This document shows positions 1 through 6,447 of a stretch of DNA of 35,463 bases, piece by piece. The notes under the pieces are model-generated. The model did no database searches and was not told the DNA's origin. It saw only the letters and a list, made by a program, of their open reading frames with translations. Made by a program: the position numbers and the translations under genes. How positions within the stretch are numbered: the first letter of the stretch is position 1; every line of letters begins with the position of its first letter. The DNA is from F23-B02 sp963620985 (GTDB lineage: Bacteria > Bacillota > Clostridia > Oscillospirales > Oscillospiraceae), in assembly GCA_963620985.1 (NCBI GenBank), contig CAVFCI010000017.1:1-35463 (forward strand), read 5' to 3'.

Positions 1-43
1 CCGCAGCGAGAAAAGACCCGCCTCGAGTTAGATAAACCGCCGT

Positions 44-147
44 CGAAATCCTTGAGACAGCAAGGATTTCGTTAAAAGCATTTTGAAGGCTTTCAAAATG
101 CTCGGCGAAAAAGTGCAGTCAAAAAATCCCGTGAGGGAGTTTTTGAC
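44..147. repeat. cluster of three hairpins before the first gene
   Basis: Three inverted repeats follow each other: 44-54 with 61-71 (11 bp perfect, 6-nt loop), 77-87 with 92-102 (11 bp perfect), and 118-130 with 135-147 (13 positions, one A-G mismatch, GTGA loop). They end about 15 bp before the ribosome binding site of the first gene. None has a proper T-run on the plus strand after the stem, so they are not clear terminators. They could be a palindromic repeat unit or leader structure. What lies before position 44 is too short to assign; it may be the tail of an upstream gene. Confidence 0.6.
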
Positions 148-173
148 AAACTGAATGCAGTGAGGTGAATTTC

Positions 174-509
174 GTGAGCGATTTTGAGGATAAGCTGAAT
201 AAGCTGCTGAACGACCCGAAGGAGATGGAGCGCTTTGCCGGCTTTGCAAGATCGCTCATGTCCGGCGCGGACGGCGGCGGGCAGGCGCAAAGCGAGGCGT
301 CGGATATAGACGGTGCGCTGCTCAAAAGCATGGGCGCGGCGCTTTCCGGCAAGGGCGGCGGGCGCGACACTAAGCTTCTTGAGGCGATGCGCCCCTACCT
401 GTCTGAAAAGCGGCGCGGGAAAATGGACAGAGCCATGAAGCTTGCCCGACTTGCAGGCATCGCGGAGCTTGCAGCGGGGCTCGGAGGCGACGGCGATGGC
501 GGCGTATAA
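174..509 (+). CDS. small conserved-looking protein of unknown function
   Basis: I do not recognise this 111-residue protein. The GTG at 174 is chosen because GAGGTG at 162-167 sits 6 bp before it; a GTG at 165 lies inside that site. The N-terminal third is charged and probably helical (SDFEDKLNKLLNDPKEMERF), the middle is glycine-rich, and the C-terminal third is basic and helical (AMRPYLSEKRRGKMDRAMKLARL). There is no signal peptide or membrane segment. The stop overlaps the start of the next gene by 14 bp, so the two are translationally coupled and probably work together. Codon usage matches the neighbours, which supports a real gene. Confidence 0.7.
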   Translation: MSDFEDKLNKLLNDPKEMERFAGFARSLMSGADGGGQAQSEASDIDGALLKSMGAALSGKGGGRDTKLLEAMRPYLSEKRRGKMDRAMKLARLAGIAELAAGLGGDGDGGV

Positions 510-765
510 CCTCTATCGCGGCAACGGCAGCCGCGCCGAGCGCGTGGAGGAGCGCCGCAGCGAAACGCAGCGTCCGCAGCCTAAGCGCCGCCCGATGCCC
601 GCGCCCGCACAGCCGACTAAGCTTCCCATCCTCGGCGATCTGCCGCAAAAGCTCGGCGAGCTTGAGACCGAGGATCTGCTGCTTATCCTGATCCTCTACC
701 TCATGTACCGCGAAAGCGGCGACAAAGAGCTTCTGCTAATTATGGGAGCAATGTATCTGCTCTGA
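496..765 (+). CDS. small protein with acidic/hydrophobic C-terminus, unknown function
   Basis: An 89-residue protein starting at ATG 496, with GGAGG at 483-487 inside the preceding gene. The first half is arginine- and proline-rich and probably disordered (repeated RR/RP and PKRRP). The second half has a short acidic stretch (ELETED) followed by leucine-rich segments, LLLILILYLMYR and KELLLIMGAMYLL, which could be two short amphipathic or membrane-contacting helices. It overlaps the upstream gene and ends inside the left inverted arm of the downstream repeat array. I cannot name a family. A basic tail plus a leucine-rich end would suit membrane or spore-surface attachment, but this is only inference. 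Confidence 0.7.
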   Translation: MAAYNLYRGNGSRAERVEERRSETQRPQPKRRPMPAPAQPTKLPILGDLPQKLGELETEDLLLILILYLMYRESGDKELLLIMGAMYLL

Positions 766-1288
766 CGGGTCTATTTGCGCCCATGCGGCGTTAAAGTCCT
801 TGCCCATACACAAAGTATGCGCTTCGGACTTTGCCTTGCCTGAGCGCAAATATCCTCCGTCAGAGTACGTTGACGGTCAGTTCTGCGCATATGGCGTTAA
901 ATTCCTTGCCCATACACAAAGTATGCGCTTCGGACTTTGCCTTGCCTGAGCGCAAATATCCTCCGTCAGAGTACGTTGACGGTCAGTTCTGCGCATATGG
1001 CGTTAAATTCCTTGCCCATACACAAAGTATGCGCTTCGGACTTTGCCTTGCCTGAGCGCAAATATCCTCCGTCAGAGTACGTTGACGGTCAGTTCTGCGC
1101 ATATGGCGTTAAATTCCTTGCCCATACACAAAGTATGCGCTTCGGACTTTGCCTTGCCTGAGCGCAAATATCCTCCGTCAGAGTACGTTGACGGTCAGTT
1201 CTGCGCATATGGCGTTAAATTCCTTGCCCATACACAAAGTATGCGCTTCGGACTTTGCCTTGCCTGAGCGAAAATAGTCCCGTCAGAG
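760..1288. repeat. five-copy 106-bp tandem repeat bounded by inverted repeats
   Basis: A core beginning TTGCCCATACACAAAG recurs at 800, 906, 1012, 1118 and 1224, exactly 106 bp apart and almost without change. The first copy differs in its left flank (CCATGCGGCGTTAAAGTCC against CATATGGCGTTAAATTCC). The array edges are inverted repeats of 21 bp with two mismatches: 760-780 and 1268-1288, each ending CTCTGACGGG when read outward. Each unit also holds CCGTCA/TGACGG and CATAC/GTATG hairpins. The left edge overlaps the stop codon of the gene before it. ORFs of 74 codons repeat in register and are products of the repeat, not genes. This fills the gap from 766 to 1290. Confidence 0.92.
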
Positions 1289-1334
1289 CTTAAAAAGTAA
1301 AACCGCCGACTCATAATAATCCAAGTCGGCGGTT
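1289..1334 (-). terminator. intrinsic terminator of abrB
   Basis: An 11-bp perfect stem (1301-1311 with 1324-1334, AACCGCCGACT) is followed on the minus strand by TTTTACTTTTT. It lies 19 bp after the abrB stop codon. Confidence 0.85.
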
Positions 1335-1352
1335 CAGGGTCGCTCATGTTGA

Positions 1353-1598
1353 TCAGATTTTCTCCTTGAGCTTTTTGACACAGTCAGGGCAGACATTCTT
1401 GCCCTTGTAGCTGATGATGTTCTTGGTGTTCTCGCAGAAGATGCAGGAAGGATGATATTTGTGCAGAATGATGTTGTCACCCTCTACAAAAATCTCAAGT
1501 GCATCCTTTTCAGCGATGTCAAGAGTACGACGCAGCTCGATGGGAAGAACTATACGTCCGAGTTCATCAACTTTTCTTACTATACCGGTAGACTTCAT
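1353..1598 (-). CDS. abrB: AbrB-family transition-state regulator with zinc-knuckle C-terminus
   Basis: An 81-residue DNA-binding protein. Residues 1-48 are the swapped-hairpin AbrB/SpoVT domain with near-canonical sequence (KSTGIVRKVDELGRIVLPIE). The C-terminal part carries CxxC pairs at C52/C55 and C70/C73, a likely zinc-binding knuckle that replaces the B. subtilis AbrB C-terminus and is common in clostridial homologues. The family represses stationary-phase and sporulation genes during growth. ATG 1598 has GGAGGG just upstream. The gene faces spmA across a 200-bp gap with its own sigma-A promoter and terminator, so it is monocistronic. It could instead be called a SpoVT-like protein, but the short length and N-terminus fit AbrB better. 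Confidence 0.93.
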   Translation of the reverse strand: MKSTGIVRKVDELGRIVLPIELRRTLDIAEKDALEIFVEGDNIILHKYHPSCIFCENTKNIISYKGKNVCPDCVKKLKEKI

Positions 1599-1646
1599 GT
1601 AGTTCCCTCCGTTTCGGAAATACTATATCCCACAAAATACACTCCT

Positions 1647-1674
1647 ATTATACCAAAAACAAGCAAGCTGTCAA
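1647..1674 (-). promoter_or_regulatory. sigma-A promoter of abrB
   Basis: On the minus strand, TTGACA (1669-1674) and TATAAT (1647-1652) are both perfect and separated by 16 bp. They lie 49 bp before the abrB start. Confidence 0.85.
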
Positions 1675-1756
1675 CATAATTTTTCGGATATTCATAAAAA
1701 AATAAACATTTTTTAAATATCTTAGGCCGATAGAATCAAGTGTTTGCACTCATTCA

Positions 1757-1764
1757 AATACAAT
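1757..1764 (+). promoter_or_regulatory. possible sporulation-sigma -10 element of spmA
   Basis: AATACAAT resembles the sigma-E -10 consensus CATACAAT at seven of eight positions and is 37 bp before the spmA start. No convincing -35 is visible at 14-15 bp, and no sigma-A promoter is seen either. spmAB are mother-cell sigma-E genes in B. subtilis, which is why this site is noted. Confidence 0.3.
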
Positions 1765-1800
1765 GTGCTCTTAAATGTACGGAAATGTGAGGAATTTAAC

Positions 1801-2376
1801 ATGCTGATGGGTATTATATGGACGGGAATGCTCCTTATATCCGTTTTATTCGGGTGCCTGAACGGAACGTCTGCGCAGGTACAGCAGGCCGCGCTGGACG
1901 GTGCGGCGGCCTCCTTTGAGCTGTGCTTCGGCATCGGCGGCGCTGTCTGCCTGTGGTGCGCGGTGATGGAGCTCATGCGCGCTTCCGGTCTTGCGGAGGC
2001 GCTGTCGCGTGCGCTCAGACCGCTTCTCGCGCTGCTTTTTCCCGAAAGCGCGGGGCACGAGAGCATTATGCAGCCGCTGTCGGCAAACGTCAGCGCCAAT
2101 CTTCTCGGACTCGGCAACGCGGCGACTCCGATGGGCATATGCGCCTGTCGGGAGATGGCGCGGCTCGGCACTCCGGGAGTCGCGTCAAACGAGCTGTGCA
2201 GGCTCGTTGTGCTGAACACCGCGTCCATCCAGCTCCTGCCGACCACCGCTGCGGCAATACGCGCAGCCGAGGGCGCGGCAGCGCCGTTTGATATTCTGCC
2301 GGCCGTGTGGATAAGCTCGGCTGTGTCCGTCGCCGTCGGACTTCTGGCGGCGCGTGTCATGGAGCGGCAGACGTGA
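1801..2376 (+). CDS. spmA: spore maturation protein A
   Basis: A 191-residue integral membrane protein of the SpmA family, needed with SpmB for full dehydration of the spore core. Family hallmarks are visible: an N-terminal membrane segment after MLMGIIWTG, the motif GxGNAATPMGI (GLGNAATPMG), and a VLNTASIQLLPTT segment. The ATG at 1801 is chosen over upstream frame extensions because TGAGG is 8 bp before it and the family begins there. The stop overlaps the spmB start (GTGA), so the pair is translationally coupled. sigG follows in the same direction, so this is a small sporulation block. Confidence 0.93.
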   Translation: MLMGIIWTGMLLISVLFGCLNGTSAQVQQAALDGAAASFELCFGIGGAVCLWCAVMELMRASGLAEALSRALRPLLALLFPESAGHESIMQPLSANVSANLLGLGNAATPMGICACREMARLGTPGVASNELCRLVVLNTASIQLLPTTAAAIRAAEGAAAPFDILPAVWISSAVSVAVGLLAARVMERQT

Positions 2377-2894
2377 GCCTTATCCTTGAGCTTGCCGTGC
2401 CGCTCATCCTCGCATCCGTAGGCCTGCACGCTGTCATATCCGGCACGGAGGCATTCCCCGCGCTCTGCCGCGGCGCGATGCAGGGGCTTGAAACGGTAAA
2501 GGACATGCTGCCCACGCTCGCCGTGCTTTTTCCGGCGGTGTACATGCTGCGCGCCTCGGGAGCGCTCGACGCACTGTCGGTGCTGCTTGAACCGTTCATG
2601 GCATACATAGGCGTTCCGGCGGAGACGCTGCCGCTTGCGCTGCTTCGCCCCGTGAGCGGCGGCGCTGCCACCGCGTTTGCCGCCGACATTATAAAAAGCT
2701 GCGGCGCGGACTCCCTCGCGGGACGCACGGCGGCGGTCATGCTCGGCTCGAGTGAGACGACGCTTTACGTTATCGCAGTCTATTTCGGCGCTGCAAAGAT
2801 AAAAAACACGCGCCACGCGATACCGGCAGCGCTGCTGGCCGATCTTGCGGTGTTTCTGCTGTCGGCATGGGTCAGCCGCCTGCTTTGGGGATAA
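2373..2894 (+). CDS. spmB: spore maturation protein B
   Basis: A 173-residue membrane protein, the partner of SpmA in spore core dehydration. It begins at GTG 2373, overlapping the spmA stop by four bases; the longer frame upstream lies inside spmA. It has several hydrophobic segments and the conserved LLRPVSGGAATAFAADII and LGSSETTLYVIAVYFGAA motifs; the latter is typical of the nucleoside-transporter-like gate domain shared by SpmA and SpmB. The length is usual. The gap to sigG is 47 bp without a terminator, so read-through into sigG is possible. Confidence 0.93.
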   Translation: MSLILELAVPLILASVGLHAVISGTEAFPALCRGAMQGLETVKDMLPTLAVLFPAVYMLRASGALDALSVLLEPFMAYIGVPAETLPLALLRPVSGGAATAFAADIIKSCGADSLAGRTAAVMLGSSETTLYVIAVYFGAAKIKNTRHAIPAALLADLAVFLLSAWVSRLLWG

Positions 2895-2941
2895 TACGGG
2901 AAAGGACGGGAAATAATAGCATCACTTAGGAGAGTGATGCT

Positions 2942-3718
2942 ATGCAGGGAAAAGTCGAGCTGTGCGGCGTGAACACCGCCAAGCTGCCGCTTCTTAAAAA
3001 CGCGGAGATGCGCGAGCTCATCGCGGCAGCGCAGTCGGGCGACAGCAGCGCGCGCGACAGGCTCATAAACGGCAATCTGCGTCTTGTGCTGTCGGTCATA
3101 CAGAAGTTTTCGGGCCGCGGTGAGAGCATGGACGATCTGTTTCAGGTCGGCTGCATCGGGCTTATCAAGGCCATCGACTGCTTTGACCTGAGCCAGAACG
3201 TGCAGTTTTCGACCTACGGTGTGCCGATGATATCCGGCGAACTGCGGCGATTTCTGCGCGACCACGGCGCTGTGCGCGTATCGCGCTCGCTGCGTGACAC
3301 GGCTTACCGCGTCCTTCAGGTCAAGGAGCGGCTCGTCTCCGAGCTTGGCCGCGAGCCTGATGTCGATACCATCGCAGCGCAGCTGGGGATAAAGCGCTCG
3401 GAGGTCGTGTTTGCACTCGACTCGATATGCGAGCCCGTATCGCTGTACGAGCCCGTGTACAGCGACAGCGGCGAGAGCGTCTGCGTCATGGATCAGATCG
3501 GAGACACGAAAAACACCGATGAGCACTGGCTTGAGCAGATAGCCCTCGACGAGGCGGTCGCGCAGCTTTCAGAGCGTGAAAAGCGCATACTCTCGCTGCG
3601 CTTTTACATGGGCAAGACCCAAACCGAGGTCGCAAGGGAGATCGGCATAAGTCAGGCGCAGGTCTCGCGCCTTGAAAAAAACGCGATAGGGAGGATAAAA
3701 AAGGAGCTGGGCGGATAA
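2942..3718 (+). CDS. sigG: RNA polymerase sporulation sigma factor sigma-G
   Basis: A 258-residue sigma-70 family factor that drives late forespore transcription. The N-terminal VELCGVNTAKLPLLKNAEM is diagnostic of sigma-G. Region 2 follows (RLVLSVIQKFSGRGESMDDL then FSTYGVPMISGELRRFLRD), region 3 covers roughly residues 115-175, and region 4 is the C-terminal LSEREKRILSLRF plus the helix-turn-helix TEVAREIGISQAQVSRLEK. ATG 2942 has AGGAG 8 bp upstream. In B. subtilis sigG sits after spoIIGA-sigE; here it follows spmAB, so the locus is rearranged. Targets of sigma-G, spoVAD and spoVAE, are 10 kb downstream. Confidence 0.95.
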   Translation: MQGKVELCGVNTAKLPLLKNAEMRELIAAAQSGDSSARDRLINGNLRLVLSVIQKFSGRGESMDDLFQVGCIGLIKAIDCFDLSQNVQFSTYGVPMISGELRRFLRDHGAVRVSRSLRDTAYRVLQVKERLVSELGREPDVDTIAAQLGIKRSEVVFALDSICEPVSLYEPVYSDSGESVCVMDQIGDTKNTDEHWLEQIALDEAVAQLSEREKRILSLRFYMGKTQTEVAREIGISQAQVSRLEKNAIGRIKKELGG

Positions 3719-3766
3719 ATTCATAAAAACTTTAAAATTATTTGATAAAAAAATCGCAAAAACCTC

Positions 3767-3795
3767 TTTACAAACATCGGATGATGTGCTATCAT
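3767..3795 (+). promoter_or_regulatory. promoter driving a gene-free transcript
   Basis: TTTACA (3767-3772), a 17-bp spacer and TATCAT (3790-3795) form a good sigma-A promoter. No gene follows within 500 bp; a hairpin and a strong terminator do. Confidence 0.6.
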
Positions 3796-3801
3796 AACAT
3801 C

Positions 3802-3956
3802 GTCAGATAAATAACAAAAAATTATTCGTTTGATTCTTCTTTCCATCTCTCTTTTCTTTGCTTGTTACCGGTTTTGCGGAGTTCCTCAATCCGCAAAACA
3901 CCGCAACAAAACCAGAAAAACCGCTGCCTTCCTCCTGTTGGGCAGCGGTTTTTTCC
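3802..3956 (+). ncRNA. candidate small RNA of about 155 nt
   Basis: Between the promoter at 3767-3795 and a strong terminator at 3917-3954 lies a pyrimidine-rich stretch and a perfect 10-bp hairpin (3871-3880 with 3890-3899, GTTTTGCGGA). There is no ribosome binding site with a credible reading frame. The promoter, internal hairpin and terminator fit an independent small RNA. I do not recognise its family; 6S RNA was considered but the long rod with a central bubble is not apparent. Confidence 0.45.
3917..3956 (+). terminator. intrinsic terminator of the candidate small RNA
   Basis: AAAACCGCTGCC (3917-3928) pairs with GGCAGCGGTTTT (3941-3952) across a 12-nt loop, followed by further T residues. 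Confidence 0.85.
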
Positions 3957-3966
3957 TTTTTACAGG

Positions 3967-4178
3967 CGCATTGACGCACCTACGGATACGCATATTGCGG
4001 TGTCCCGACCGGAAACTGCCGGAAAAACAAAAACACTGCCGCGCAACGCAAGTGCGGCGCATTTTTTAGCTGCTGCAACAACATTGCACCGCACTAACGG
4101 GACGCGAAACGTGTTTGTTCTCTCCGTTGTTTCGATACCGTGCCGCCGCAATATGCGTATAGGGAGGAGCCTCAATGC
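3967..4178. repeat. 212-bp element with long imperfect terminal inverted repeats
   Basis: The left end (from 3967, CGCATTGA...) and the reverse complement of the right end (from 4178) match over about 34 bp, including CGCATTGA and a perfect 15-bp core ATACGCATATTGCGG. A diverged copy of the left arm lies at 27484-27538 in the opposite orientation. No transposase is encoded, so the element is MITE-like or a palindromic repeat. It contains a terminator-like hairpin at 4038-4067. Confidence 0.7.
4038..4067. terminator. terminator-like hairpin inside the inverted-repeat element
   Basis: GCCGC (4038-4042) pairs with GCGGC (4054-4058); six T residues follow on the plus strand, and an A-rich stretch lies on the other side. 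It may act in both directions. Confidence 0.45.
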
Positions 4179-4238
4179 GATATCAAAAAATGATGAATAT
4201 CGGCGAAAGTCTGCACATGAAAATTGGGGAAAACGCCT

Positions 4239-4268
4239 ATGACATTTTGCCGCGGAATTTGATATAAT
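4239..4268 (+). promoter_or_regulatory. promoter of the DUF2798-like gene
   Basis: TATAAT at 4263-4268 is perfect; the -35 is weak (ATGACA, about 18 bp upstream). The predicted transcript begins close to 4275, at the base of the leader hairpin. Confidence 0.5.
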
Positions 4269-4275
4269 CCATACA

Positions 4276-4331
4276 GACAATAAATGTTTCCTGCCTAATG
4301 TCTGACGGGCGGGTGCGTTTATTGTCTTTTT
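4276..4331 (+). promoter_or_regulatory. nested leader hairpin with T-run, possible attenuator
   Basis: A perfect 9-bp outer stem (GACAATAAA 4276-4284 with TTTATTGTC 4318-4326) encloses a 6-bp inner stem (CCTGCC 4290-4295 with GGCGGG 4308-4313, one G-T pair). Five T residues follow. The whole structure lies at the start of the leader of the next gene, 28 bp before its start codon. I do not recognise a known riboswitch class. Confidence 0.45.
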
Positions 4332-4358
4332 ATGTTTCAAAGTAATGGAGGACAAAAA

Positions 4359-4817
4359 ATGCCAAACAGCAAAAAGCAGGGGATCCTGCTGAGTATTATC
4401 ATGAGCCTTATAATGATCTATATCATGGCAGTTCTGAACATGGACGTGCGCCTTGGGCGCTTCTCCGGCGAGGCGTGGCTTATCGCGCTCGAACGTCTGC
4501 CGCTGGGCTTTCTCGTGGGCATAATATGCGATCTTTGCATCTGCACGCCGCTGTCGCGCCGCATAGTCGGCTCGATCTGCTCGGAGGACGACTGCGATGC
4601 GCGCAAGGTGTTCACACTGCGCTTCTGCATGGTCATATTCATGACCGTGGCCATGACGGTCTTTTCCGTTTTCGCCTCCGGTCTGAACGGCGCTGCCGCG
4701 GTCGCGGACTTTTTCACCTACCTGCCCTATAACTTCACTATCGCGCTGCCGATACAGATGATAGTCGTCGCGCCGCTGTCGTTCAGAATAAGCAAAAAAC
4801 TGTGCGAAAGCGTTTGA
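4359..4817 (+). CDS. DUF2798-like four-helix membrane protein
   Basis: A 152-residue membrane protein of unknown function. It has four hydrophobic segments, roughly residues 8-27, 45-65, 88-110 and 122-142, arranged as two similar halves. The N-terminus (MPNSKKQGILLSIIMSLIM) and the NMDV...LPLGF and FTYLPYNFTIALPIQM segments resemble a tandem DUF2798 protein; this assignment is from memory of the family pattern. ATG 4359 follows GGAGG by 7 bp; the longer frame from 4332 has no such site. It has its own promoter and a structured leader. The promoter of the next gene overlaps its stop codon, so the two need not be co-regulated. Confidence 0.7.
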   Translation: MPNSKKQGILLSIIMSLIMIYIMAVLNMDVRLGRFSGEAWLIALERLPLGFLVGIICDLCICTPLSRRIVGSICSEDDCDARKVFTLRFCMVIFMTVAMTVFSVFASGLNGAAAVADFFTYLPYNFTIALPIQMIVVAPLSFRISKKLCESV

Positions 4818-4843
4818 CAAGGACTTGCCCGCCGGTATATAAT
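4814..4843 (+). promoter_or_regulatory. sigma-A promoter of the DUF1846 gene
   Basis: TTGACA (4814-4819), 18 bp, TATAAT (4838-4843); both hexamers are perfect. The -35 overlaps the stop codon of the preceding gene. Confidence 0.85.
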
Positions 4844-4877
4844 TTCTGCTTGTGAAAAATACAGAACGGATGGGTAA

Positions 4878-6371
4878 ATGATCATGAATGTGATAGGCTT
4901 CGACAATGAAAAGTACATGCGCGAGCAGTCGCGCAATATCAGGGAGAGGATCGCAAAATTCGGCGGCAAGCTGTACCTCGAATTCGGCGGCAAGCTGTTT
5001 GACGACTACCACGCCTCGCGTGTGCTGCCGGGCTTTGAGCCGGACAGTAAGGTCAAGATGCTTCTGAAAATGAAGGACGAGGCGGAGATCGTCATCGCCA
5101 TTTCCGCCGACGATATCGAGCGCAACAAGCGCCGCGGCGACCTCGGCATAACCTATGACGAGGATACGCTCCGGCTCATAGATGCGTTCCGCGGCATCGG
5201 ACTTTTCGTCGGCAGCGTGGTCATCACGCACTACCGCAGCCAGCCGGCGGCGGAGCTGTTCCAGAAGCGGCTCGAACGCCTCGGCATCAGGGTCTACCGC
5301 CACTATATAATCCCCGACTACCCATCGAACGTCGAGCTCATCGTTTCCGAGGAGGGCTTCGGCAAAAACGACTATATCGAAACCGAGCGCAGCCTCGTCG
5401 TCGTGACGGCTCCGGGACCCGGCAGCGGCAAAATGGCCACCTGCCTGAGCCAGCTTTACCATGAGCACGAGCGCGGCATAAACGCCGGCTACGCTAAGTT
5501 CGAGACCTTCCCGATATGGAACGTCCCCCTGAAGCACCCGATAAACCTCGCATACGAGGCGGCCACCGCCGACCTTGACGATGTGAACATGATAGACCCC
5601 TTCCACCTTGAAGCCTACGGCGAAACGACGGTGAACTATAACCGCGACGTGGAGATATTCCCCGTGCTCAACGCCATACTCACGCGCATCTACGGCGAGA
5701 GCGCATACAAGAGCCCCACCGACATGGGCGTCAACATGGCAGGGTACTGCATCATAGACGACGAGGCCTGCCGCGCCGCCTCCAAGCAGGAAATCATCCG
5801 CCGCTTCTACGCCGCGGCCTGCTCGCTGCGTCAGGGTCTGGGCACCGTAGAGGAGGTGCGCAAGATAGAGCTCATCATGAACTCCATCGGCCTTTCCTCG
5901 GCTGACCGTCCCGTGGTCGCGGCAGCCTGCGCCCGCGCGGAGGAGACCGGCGCTCCGGCAGTCAGCATAGAGCTGCCCGACGGCACAATAGTAACCGGCA
6001 AGACGAGCTCCCTGCTCGGAGCATCCTCAGCCTGCCTCATGAACGCGCTCAAGAAGCTTGCGGGCATAAACAAGGAGCTGCTGCTCATAGCGCCCAGCGT
6101 CATCGAGCCGATACAGCACCTGAAGATCGAGCACCTCGGCAACCACAATCCGCGCCTGCACACCGACGAGCTGCTCATAGCCCTTTCCATCTGCGCCGTG
6201 ACAAATCCGCTCGCGGAGCTGGCTATCGACCAGCTCGGCAAGCTGCGCGGCTGCGAGGCGCACTCCTCGGTCATACTCTCTCGCGTTGATGAGAACCTTT
6301 TCTCCAAGATCGGCGTGAATATCACCTACGAGCCCAAGTATCAGGCGAAAAAACTCTATCACAAGAAATAA
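4878..6371 (+). CDS. DUF1846 family protein
   Basis: A 497-residue soluble protein matching the DUF1846 family in length and sequence: the N-terminal GFDNEKYMREQS and KLYLEFGGKLFDDYHASRVL, a central glycine-rich VVVTAPGPGSGKMATCLSQL that looks like a nucleotide-binding loop, then PIWNVPLKHPINLAYEAATADL and HNPRLHTDELLIALS. The biochemical role is not established. The PGPGSGK loop suggests nucleotide or phosphate binding. ATG 4878 is used; ATG 4884 is an alternative and both lie after a weak GGATGG. It has its own promoter and terminator, so it is monocistronic. Confidence 0.9.
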   Translation: MIMNVIGFDNEKYMREQSRNIRERIAKFGGKLYLEFGGKLFDDYHASRVLPGFEPDSKVKMLLKMKDEAEIVIAISADDIERNKRRGDLGITYDEDTLRLIDAFRGIGLFVGSVVITHYRSQPAAELFQKRLERLGIRVYRHYIIPDYPSNVELIVSEEGFGKNDYIETERSLVVVTAPGPGSGKMATCLSQLYHEHERGINAGYAKFETFPIWNVPLKHPINLAYEAATADLDDVNMIDPFHLEAYGETTVNYNRDVEIFPVLNAILTRIYGESAYKSPTDMGVNMAGYCIIDDEACRAASKQEIIRRFYAAACSLRQGLGTVEEVRKIELIMNSIGLSSADRPVVAAACARAEETGAPAVSIELPDGTIVTGKTSSLLGASSACLMNALKKLAGINKELLLIAPSVIEPIQHLKIEHLGNHNPRLHTDELLIALSICAVTNPLAELAIDQLGKLRGCEAHSSVILSRVDENLFSKIGVNITYEPKYQAKKLYHKK

Positions 6372-6378
6372 AATTTCC

Positions 6379-6407
6379 AAAGGCAAGGCTAAAAACCTTG
6401 CCTTTTT
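6379..6407 (+). terminator. intrinsic terminator after the DUF1846 gene
   Basis: AAAGGCAAGG (6379-6388) pairs with CCTTGCCTTT (6396-6405), ending in a T-run. Confidence 0.85.
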
Positions 6408-6447
6408 CGGCATAATATTCTAATATTGGTTCAAAGGAGTGACGGGT

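Noticed and set aside
831..1267. Three identical overlapping 74-codon ORFs
   Set aside because: They arise because the 106-bp repeat is not a multiple of three and lacks stops in one phase; there is no ribosome binding site and the sequence is a non-coding repeat.
760..1288. Possible CRISPR array
   Set aside because: The whole 106-bp unit repeats, including what would be spacers, and there are no cas genes.
3830..4242. ORFs of 79 and 126 codons after sigG
   Set aside because: They cross a strong terminator and an inverted-repeat element, with no ribosome binding site or recognisable family.
4175..4267. 30-codon ORF (MRYQKMMNIG...) with GGGAGGAG before it
   Set aside because: The start and the Shine-Dalgarno-like sequence lie in the terminal inverted repeat at 4145-4178, and the stop overlaps the -10 of the next promoter. 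Probably fortuitous.
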